Origin: Candidatus Micrarchaeaceae archaeon
GTDB lineage: Archaea > Micrarchaeota > Micrarchaeia > Micrarchaeales > CABMGC01
Assembly: GCA_027310795.1 (NCBI GenBank)
Contig: DAIDAD010000005.1
Span: forward strand, 1 to 6,719
Reading direction: 5' to 3'
DNA length: 6,719 nt
Shown here: positions 1 through 5,290 of the stretch, piece after piece
How the letters are laid out: the number at the start of each line of letters is the position of its first letter
Position numbering within the stretch: the stretch's first letter is position 1
Program-made: the position numbers and the translations under genes
Notes under the pieces: generated by a model
Database searches by the model: none
What the model saw: only the letters and a program-made list of their open reading frames with translations
What the model was told of the DNA's origin: nothing

Positions 1-65
1 AGCTTAAAGAGATAAGCCCAAAGATCACATTAGGGGACAGGATTAATAATTTGTCAAGTTCCTAA
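1..65 (+). CDS. C-terminal end of an unidentified upstream gene (partial)
   Basis: An open frame enters from the left edge (first full codon at 3) and ends at TAA 63-65, giving a tail that reads LKEISPKITLGDRINNLSSS. I do not recognise the family from these 20 residues. The other two plus-strand frames close almost at once (TAA at 5-7 and 13-15), so this is the only plus frame that can carry a gene end here. The stop lies 14 nt before the agmatinase start on the same strand, which suggests the two are co-transcribed. Archaeal agmatinase genes are sometimes next to the translation factor aIF5A gene, but this tail does not look like the aIF5A C-terminus to me. It could also be a chance open frame. 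Confidence 0.4.
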   Translation, partial: LKEISPKITLGDRINNLSSS

Positions 66-71
66 ATAAGT

Positions 72-76
72 GTGAT
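72..76 (+). promoter_or_regulatory. Ribosome-binding site for the agmatinase gene
   Basis: GTGAT at 72-76 matches part of the archaeal anti-Shine-Dalgarno complement GGAGGTGATC and ends 3 nt before ATG 80-82. It supports that ATG as the true start. No TATA-like element is evident in the 14-nt gap after the previous stop, in keeping with operon expression. Confidence 0.6.
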
Positions 77-79
77 TCA

Positions 80-964
80 ATGAAACTGCTGCACCAGATG
101 CCACCTTACAACCTCTTCGGGATAGAAGAACAAGAGTACAAGAAAGCAAAGGTAGTGGCGCTTCCAGTCCCTTATGATTCGACCACGACTTACAAATCGG
201 GCACAAGAGACGGGCCGCATGCTATAATAACAGCAAGCAGGAACCTGGAGCTTTACAACGAGGAATACAAAAGAGAAATAGGTGAAATAGGCATATTTAC
301 AACGGAAGAGCTCGAGCCGAGCCTTGATTCGCCAGGGGAGACTGTTAACAGGGTAGAAAAGGAAGCCGGGTTAATACTAGAAGACGGGAAACTGCCGCTG
401 CTTATCGGAGGGGAGCACTCCATTGCGATTGGTGGAATTCGGGCAGTTGCAAAGAAGAACAAGGACTTCAGTGTTATACACTTCGACGCGCATTCTGATT
501 ACAGAAATGAGTACGCAGGGAGCAAATACTGCCATGCATGCATAATGGCAAGGGCGAGGGAGGCGTGCCTAAGCTGCTACAGCATTGGAGTAAGGAGCAT
601 AGACAAAGAATCTGCTGTCAGATATTCAAAGGACATATTGTACAGGAAAGATATGCATTCGCTTTCAATAGATGAGATTTCAAATATGATAAACAGGCAT
701 ACAAAGAAAAATGTCTACATAACAATAGACTTTGATGTGCTGGACGGCGGAATAATGCCGAGCGTCGGCACCCCAGAGCCGGACGGCCTGAACTTTTACG
801 AGATGGACAGGATACTGAAGAACATACTGAAGGAGAAGAAGCTGCTCGGCATAGACTTCAACGAACTTTCGCCAATTTCTGGAATGATAGCCCCTGACTT
901 CCTTGCAGCAAAGTTGATATTCAATGCTTTATGCCATGCGTTCTTTCAGAAAAAAGGCAAATGA
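80..964 (+). CDS. speB: Agmatinase-family ureohydrolase
   Basis: Predicted cytoplasmic binuclear manganese hydrolase of the arginase/agmatinase family, 294 residues (typical length). It releases urea from a guanidino substrate, most simply agmatine to putrescine. Some archaeal members act on N1-aminopropylagmatine in the spermidine route, so the substrate is not certain. All six expected metal ligands are visible: His113 in GGEH (110-113), Asp136, His138 and Asp140 in FDAHSD, and Asp217 and Asp219 in TIDFDV. His152 matches the conserved His after the metal loop, and Glu233 lies in GTPEP (230-234). Unusual points are LDGG in place of the common LDP after the last metal ligands, PDG in place of PGG at 234-236, and a cysteine pair set CHAC/CLSC (151-154 and 163-166). 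No signal peptide or membrane segment is seen. The gene probably shares a transcript with the partial gene before it. It ends 4 nt from the stop of the convergent NAD kinase gene. Confidence 0.9.
   Translation: MKLLHQMPPYNLFGIEEQEYKKAKVVALPVPYDSTTTYKSGTRDGPHAIITASRNLELYNEEYKREIGEIGIFTTEELEPSLDSPGETVNRVEKEAGLILEDGKLPLLIGGEHSIAIGGIRAVAKKNKDFSVIHFDAHSDYRNEYAGSKYCHACIMARAREACLSCYSIGVRSIDKESAVRYSKDILYRKDMHSLSIDEISNMINRHTKKNVYITIDFDVLDGGIMPSVGTPEPDGLNFYEMDRILKNILKEKKLLGIDFNELSPISGMIAPDFLAAKLIFNALCHAFFQKKGK
950..955 (-). terminator. Possible oligo-T terminator of the dehydrogenase/NAD kinase operon
   Basis: Read on the minus strand, a run of six T begins 14 nt after the NAD kinase stop codon. Archaeal intrinsic termination relies largely on oligo-T tracts without a strong hairpin, so this is the best candidate for the operon end. 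It lies inside the last codons (Lys-rich) of the convergent agmatinase gene, so the tract may exist simply because of AAA lysine codons. Confidence 0.3.
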
Positions 965-968
965 GCAT

Positions 969-1766
969 TCAATACTCTATTCCTTCAGGCCTTCTCATGC
1001 GCCCCTTTATTATCCTTGACAACTTGGTTGCGGTGTCCTCGCGCATTCCGTTAAGCCTTATCACCTTCAGCTCCTTTCTGGAAAGAGACACCTCAAAATA
1101 CTCCTTTTTGTGTATGGTGCCGACGTCTATGCCGTCATACCTTATTATGCCCCTGTACTTCTCTATCCTTATTCCCAAAGTCTTGTCTGGGCTGAGTATT
1201 ATCGAATTGGTGTACGGGCCATCAGCATTGAGGAAGGTCACGCAGAGGAGCCTTGGCGAGAGTATTATCGGACCGCCTGCTGACCTGTTGTAAGCAGTTG
1301 AACCTACTTCGCTTGTTACGAGTACTCCGTCGCCAGCCATTATGTAAGGGTACACCACTTTCTCAGCATGGTCCTCCTTATAATATATGCTGAAATAGAC
1401 CTCTTCGCGCCAGTTGTGCAGCAGTATCTCGTTAACTGCATAATACTTCTTTCCTTTGTATGAAAGCGCTATCTTGTTGCCCAGGCTTTCAACGGAATAC
1501 TGCTTCTTCTTCAGCTTCTTTATTATCAATTCCATGTCCTTTACGCTGACATCTGAATAATAGCCTGAGCTGTTGCTCTCATTGCCCCTTATTGCAAGGA
1601 TGGGTCCGTTGAATTCCCTTGCAGCCTTTACAAAAGTGCCATCTCCTCCTACAGCGATGCAGATATCGCCTTTCCTAGTAACCTTGAATTCCTTCTCAAG
1701 CTTCTTTATCTCCTTGTAGTACTTCTTGCATATTATCGTTATCTTCAACAAATCAACCTTTTCCAT
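969..1766 (-). CDS. nadK: NAD kinase (ATP-NAD kinase family)
   Basis: Phosphorylates NAD+ to NADP+ in the cytoplasm. The 265-residue length suits a minimal archaeal NAD kinase. Family motifs appear in order: GGDGT (40-44), Asn112-Glu113 of the NE motif (in AVNEIL), DG at 146-147, GSTAY (155-159), SAGG (162-165) and a late DG at 211-212. The usual TPT before GSTAY is replaced by SEV (152-154). It is the last gene of the 2-oxoacid dehydrogenase operon. Its ATG (1764-1766) lies inside the E3 gene, overlapping it by 14 nt, which suggests translational coupling. No good Shine-Dalgarno precedes that ATG. TTG codons at 1749-1751 and 1746-1748 are alternatives; the latter would give a natural N-terminus, MKITIICKK, and remove the overlap. 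The stop faces the agmatinase stop at 4 nt. Family assignment is firm; ATP versus polyphosphate as phosphate donor cannot be told. Confidence 0.9.
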   Translation of the reverse strand: MEKVDLLKITIICKKYYKEIKKLEKEFKVTRKGDICIAVGGDGTFVKAAREFNGPILAIRGNESNSSGYYSDVSVKDMELIIKKLKKKQYSVESLGNKIALSYKGKKYYAVNEILLHNWREEVYFSIYYKEDHAEKVVYPYIMAGDGVLVTSEVGSTAYNRSAGGPIILSPRLLCVTFLNADGPYTNSIILSPDKTLGIRIEKYRGIIRYDGIDVGTIHKKEYFEVSLSRKELKVIRLNGMREDTATKLSRIIKGRMRRPEGIEY

Positions 1767-3111
1767 AATAGAAGTGCAGCGGCCTTCCTAGCGCTGCCTC
1801 TGCCGCTTCCTGCACAGCTTCAGAGAATGTCGGGTGCGGGTGTATCGTGTCGGCGATGTCCTCAAGAGTAGCGCCCATCTCTATGGCAAGAGCAGCCTCT
1901 GCTATCATTGCGTTAGCGTCCTGCCCTACTATCTCTATGCCCTTTACAATCTTTTCATCATCATATGCTATCTTCACAAAGCCCTCCTTCTTTCCAAGCG
2001 CTATTCCCCTTCCTACGGCGCTCATCGGGAATTTCTTCACGTTCTTCTGGTCCTCTATGCTCCCGGCTATCGCTATCTCAGGGTCGCAGAATATAACTGC
2101 CGGTATCACTATGTTGTCGAACCCCGAATTCATCCCAGAAGCCCTTTCCGCAGCGACGACCCCCTGCCTTATCGCCTTGTGCGCAAGCAGCGGCTCTCCT
2201 ATCACATCTCCTATTGCAAGTATGTTTTCATCATCTGTCTGCATGCTCCTGTCGACTCCTACGAAGCCCTTCTCATCTGTTTTTACCTTGGTATTTTCCA
2301 ATCCCAGGCCTGCAGTATAAGGGGAAAGGCCTACGGCAACAACAACAATGTCTGATTCAACCGCTGAACCATCGGATAACTTGAGGCTGTTGCCTTGATA
2401 AGAAACAGGCATATTTCCAGCATGCACTTTTACACCTAGGGCAGACAATCTATTCTTCACAAGCGCTGTTGCATCAAGATCGAACTTAGAAAGCACATCC
2501 GACCTCGCTATTACATGCACAGAGGAGCCCAGCTTTGCGAACATGCCTGCGATTTCTACAGAAACATAGCCTGCGCCTATTATCGAGATCGCTTTTGGTA
2601 TATAATCAAGAGAAAGCGCCTGTTTGTAGTCGATTATATTGCCGCCGAACTCGAAGCCCCTGAGAGGCGCTGGAACTGAGCCTGTCGCAATTATCGCTTT
2701 TTTGAATTCAAGAGACGTGCCATTGGTCAGCTGCAACGTGCTTGAATTAAGGAACGTGGCCTCGCCCTTCACGACCTCTATGCCGTTTGCCTTGCAAAGG
2801 CTTTCAACTCCATGCTCAAGTTTTTCAGATACCGCTGTGCGCCATTCATGCATCCTCTTCGGGTCTATGCTCAATGCCCCTGATATGCCCATCTCTTCAG
2901 AATGTGTTGCAGAATAGAACAGGTCTGCAATATGTATCAGCGTCTTTGATGGTATGCATGCATAGTTTAGGCAGTGGCCTCCGAGTTTCTCCTTTTCGAC
3001 GATTGTGACGCTCATTCCAAGTTCAGCAGCCCTTATTGCAGATACGTAACCTCCCACTCCTCCTCCTACTACTGCAAGGTCTACCTCTTCAGGCAGTGAA
3101 CCCATCACCAT
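1753..3111 (-). CDS. lpdA: Dihydrolipoamide dehydrogenase (E3), possibly NADP-linked
   Basis: FAD-dependent E3 that reoxidises the dihydrolipoyl arm of E2. It has 452 residues and no N-terminal lipoyl domain. Order seen: FAD Rossmann motif GGGVGG (16-21); redox disulfide Cys47/Cys52 in CLNYACIPSK; ATG at 142-144; second dinucleotide fold GAGYVSVE (179-186); second FAD motif around AIGD (299-302); and the dimer-interface catalytic pair His426/Glu431 in HPHPTFSE. The cofactor fold is atypical. Ser184 and Ala188 sit where NAD-linked E3s usually have Gly, and the Glu expected at the end of the second strand is Ala202, followed by Arg203, as in NADPH-linked glutathione reductases. His46 replaces the usual Thr beside Cys47. 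The ATG overlaps the E2 stop as TAATG. A second ATG is codon 3 (3103-3105). GGTGAT lies just inside the gene, so a slightly later start cannot be excluded. E3 identity rests on sequence plus operon context. Confidence 0.9.
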   Translation of the reverse strand: MVMGSLPEEVDLAVVGGGVGGYVSAIRAAELGMSVTIVEKEKLGGHCLNYACIPSKTLIHIADLFYSATHSEEMGISGALSIDPKRMHEWRTAVSEKLEHGVESLCKANGIEVVKGEATFLNSSTLQLTNGTSLEFKKAIIATGSVPAPLRGFEFGGNIIDYKQALSLDYIPKAISIIGAGYVSVEIAGMFAKLGSSVHVIARSDVLSKFDLDATALVKNRLSALGVKVHAGNMPVSYQGNSLKLSDGSAVESDIVVVAVGLSPYTAGLGLENTKVKTDEKGFVGVDRSMQTDDENILAIGDVIGEPLLAHKAIRQGVVAAERASGMNSGFDNIVIPAVIFCDPEIAIAGSIEDQKNVKKFPMSAVGRGIALGKKEGFVKIAYDDEKIVKGIEIVGQDANAMIAEAALAIEMGATLEDIADTIHPHPTFSEAVQEAAEAALGRPLHFYYGKG

Positions 3112-4322
3112 TAAAGCATCTCGAGGAATTCCGGGTCCTCTATATATCTCTTGAACGCGTTGCCGAACAGCACAGCCTCTGCCCCATCTACAACCCTATG
3201 GTCGAAAACAAGCGAAAACGGCAGCTGCTTGCCTATGACTATCTTCCCATCCTCAACAACAGGAACGTCCTTTATCATGTGCACCCCCAATATACCAACC
3301 TCAGGGTAGTTTATCATCGGCACTGAGAGAAAGCCTCCTCCAAGGCTGCCTATGTTAGTTATCGTAAACGTGCTGTCCCGCATCTCCTCTATAGATATTG
3401 AATTGTCGAGCACCTTCTTGTGCAGCTCCATTATCTCCTTTGCGATTGCCGCTATGCCTTTCTTGTCAGCGTTCTTCACGACAACCACCTTCAGGCCGTC
3501 AGGCGATTCTGCCGCAAGCCCTATGTTGTAGTATTTCTTCACTATGATTTCCTGCTTCTCATGGTCATAGCTTGCATTGAACCTCGGATTTTCCTTCAAT
3601 GATTGGACGGCCGCTTTTATTATGAATGGAAGGAAGGTCAGCTTGAAGCCAACTTTTTCAGCATTCGGCTTCTCCCTTTTCACAATTTCATACAGATGCC
3701 CTGCATCGGCGATGTCCATGCTTGCAGCCCTTGGTATTGTCCATGATAATTCCATGTTCTTTGCAATCGTTTTACGTGTCTGAGACATTGGCACTCTTTC
3801 AACTTCTTCCCCATGCTGTTCTTCAAGAACTTCGGAGAATCTAGGAATAAGCTTCTGCGGGGCAGCAACTTTGTTTGCAATCCCTTTCAGGTCGTTTTCC
3901 AGTACTCTTCCCGCAGGCCCTGTCCCATGCACCGAATTCAGGTCAATGCCCAGGTCTCGTGCAAGCTTCCTCACATAAGGCGTTGCGAGAATCTCATTAT
4001 TTGCAGCTGCAGCAGGCATGCTTTTTGCCTGCGGCGCTGCCCTTCCTTCAGCAGGCGCAGTCTTGGCTGAAGCTGGGACCGCATCAACAGCTCCCTCTCC
4101 GACAGTTGCTATAAGGTCGCCGACTTTTACCTCAGTGTCTTCCTTTGCAAATATCTTTATCTTTCCGGATACAGGCGAAGGTATGTTGACGACTGCCTTG
4201 TCGGTCTCTATCTGCACAACAGCCTGGTCCTCCTTTACATCATCGCCGTCCTTGACGAGCCATTTCTGCAGATGCCCTTCTGTAATGCCTTCTCCAACGT
4301 CTACGAACTTTATCTCCTTCAA
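3111..4322 (-). CDS. pdhC: Dihydrolipoyl acyltransferase (E2) of a 2-oxoacid dehydrogenase complex
   Basis: Core-forming E2, 403 residues, moving the acyl group from E1 to CoA by a lipoylated arm. Three domains are visible. A single lipoyl domain spans about 1-78, with lipoyl-lysine Lys42 in ETDKAVV. An Ala/Pro-rich flexible linker (about 79-110) leads to a peripheral-subunit-binding domain (about 113-146, with GTGPAGRV) that docks E1/E3. After a second linker comes the catalytic domain from about 175, ending with the active-site motif FDHRVVDG (373-380), His375 as base and Asp379. The start is TTG at 4320-4322. A GGTG ribosome-binding site sits 5 nt upstream, there is no ATG or GTG in frame before it back to a TGA at 4344-4346, and the lipoyl fold begins immediately. 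It follows the E1beta stop by 2 nt and overlaps the E3 start by 1 nt. Acyl specificity (acetyl or branched-chain) cannot be decided from sequence. No lipoate ligase or lipoyl synthase lies in this window. Confidence 0.92.
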   Translation of the reverse strand: MKEIKFVDVGEGITEGHLQKWLVKDGDDVKEDQAVVQIETDKAVVNIPSPVSGKIKIFAKEDTEVKVGDLIATVGEGAVDAVPASAKTAPAEGRAAPQAKSMPAAAANNEILATPYVRKLARDLGIDLNSVHGTGPAGRVLENDLKGIANKVAAPQKLIPRFSEVLEEQHGEEVERVPMSQTRKTIAKNMELSWTIPRAASMDIADAGHLYEIVKREKPNAEKVGFKLTFLPFIIKAAVQSLKENPRFNASYDHEKQEIIVKKYYNIGLAAESPDGLKVVVVKNADKKGIAAIAKEIMELHKKVLDNSISIEEMRDSTFTITNIGSLGGGFLSVPMINYPEVGILGVHMIKDVPVVEDGKIVIGKQLPFSLVFDHRVVDGAEAVLFGNAFKRYIEDPEFLEML

Positions 4323-4324
4323 AT

Positions 4325-5290
4325 CTACACCGACATAATTCTGTCAATCGCTTTTGAAACCTTCAATTCATTTGGTATGTAGTACTTTTCATACCCCGGG
4401 AACGGGTATGGCAAACTGTCAGACGCAACCCTTATCACAGGCGCCTTTAGGTCGAATATCGCCTTCTCAGCAATCCTCGCAGCTATCTCTGCTCCTGCGC
4501 CGAAGCTTAGGGAAGCCTCGTGCACTATGAGCGCCCTGCCCGTCTTCTTTACGCTCTCTATTATGCTTTTCTCGTCAAGAGGGTTTATCGTCCTAATGTC
4601 AATAACGTCCGCGTCTATCTTCCTTTTCTCAACCACGTTCTTTACCACAGGCACCATTGTGCCGTATGTTATTATGCTGAGACTGTTTCCTTCCTTAATC
4701 GTTTTTGCCTTGCCTATGGGCACTTCATATGCCTCTTCAGGAACATCTTCCTTGAACAATCTGTAAAGTTTTGTCGGCTCAAGGAAGACAACGGGATCAT
4801 CAAGCTTAGATGCAGCTATCAACAATCCTTTTGCGTCATAAGAGCCAGATGGTTCAACAACAATGAGCCCGCCCATGTGCGCATAGTAGACTTCAGGGCT
4901 CTCGGAATGGTGCTCAAGAGTGCGCACTCCGCCGCTCACCGGTGTCCTCACTATCATGGGCACCTTGAAAGCAGACCTCGTCCTGCTCCTGTACCTTGCG
5001 GCATGATTCACCAGCTGGCTGAATCCTAGGAACATGAACCCAGCAAACTGTATCTCAGGAATTGGCCTTAGCCCTGATATCGCCATTCCGATCGAAGTGC
5101 CTATGATTCCCGATTCCGCGAGCGGCGTGTCTATTACACGGGTCTCGCCATATTTCTCAAGAAGGCCTTCAGTAATTCTGAATACGCCTCCGTCTTTTCC
5201 AACGTCTTCGCCGAGTATGACTGCATTGGCATTTTCCTTCATTATGTTATCAAGTGCGCTGTTGAGTGCAGCCACCATATTCGACATCAT
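4325..5290 (-). CDS. pdhB: 2-oxoacid dehydrogenase E1 component, beta subunit
   Basis: Beta half of the heterotetrameric thiamine-diphosphate E1, 321 residues (usual length). The N-terminal transketolase-like pyrimidine-binding part has LGEDVG (26-31) and ESGIIG (59-64), where Glu59 is the conserved cofactor-activating glutamate. The HHSESPE stretch (127-133) matches the family HSQSPE site, with Glu130 replacing the usual Gln. The C-terminal transketolase domain contains ITYG, DIRTINPLD and a GAGAEIA motif. The start ATG (5288-5290) overlaps the E1alpha stop as ATGA, preceded 5 nt upstream by a full GGTGAT ribosome-binding site. The next codon is also ATG, so the start could be one codon later. 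The tight overlap with the alpha gene fits one-to-one subunit production. Assignment as an E1 beta subunit is secure; pyruvate versus branched-chain substrate is open. Confidence 0.93.
   Translation of the reverse strand: MMSNMVAALNSALDNIMKENANAVILGEDVGKDGGVFRITEGLLEKYGETRVIDTPLAESGIIGTSIGMAISGLRPIPEIQFAGFMFLGFSQLVNHAARYRSRTRSAFKVPMIVRTPVSGGVRTLEHHSESPEVYYAHMGGLIVVEPSGSYDAKGLLIAASKLDDPVVFLEPTKLYRLFKEDVPEEAYEVPIGKAKTIKEGNSLSIITYGTMVPVVKNVVEKRKIDADVIDIRTINPLDEKSIIESVKKTGRALIVHEASLSFGAGAEIAARIAEKAIFDLKAPVIRVASDSLPYPFPGYEKYYIPNELKVSKAIDRIMSV
4328..4331 (-). promoter_or_regulatory. Ribosome-binding site for E2
   Basis: GGTG on the minus strand, overlapping the last codons of E1beta and ending 5 nt before the TTG start of E2. 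It is the main reason to accept this non-ATG start. Confidence 0.55.

Noticed and set aside
530..550. Palindrome-like TGCCAT...ATGGCA around GCATGC in the agmatinase gene
   Set aside because: Internal to a conserved coding segment and short; probably a by-product of Cys-His-Ala-Cys codons.
931..1293. Plus-strand open frame of 120 codons after the agmatinase
   Set aside because: It overlaps the end of the agmatinase gene and is antisense to NAD kinase, with no supporting motif.
1834..2355. Plus-strand open frame of 173 codons opposite the E3 gene
   Set aside because: It lies wholly antisense to a well-conserved E3 gene, its translation is low-complexity Tyr/Leu/Ser-rich with no recognisable motif, and no ribosome-binding site was evident.
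2953..2964. Perfect 12-nt palindrome TATGCATGCATA
   Set aside because: It falls on the codons for the E3 redox-loop residues NYACI, so the coding sequence explains it; no second copy or regulatory context supports a function.
4520..5029. Plus-strand open frame of 169 codons opposite the E1beta gene
   Set aside because: Antisense shadow of a conserved gene; the apparent protein has no domain pattern.
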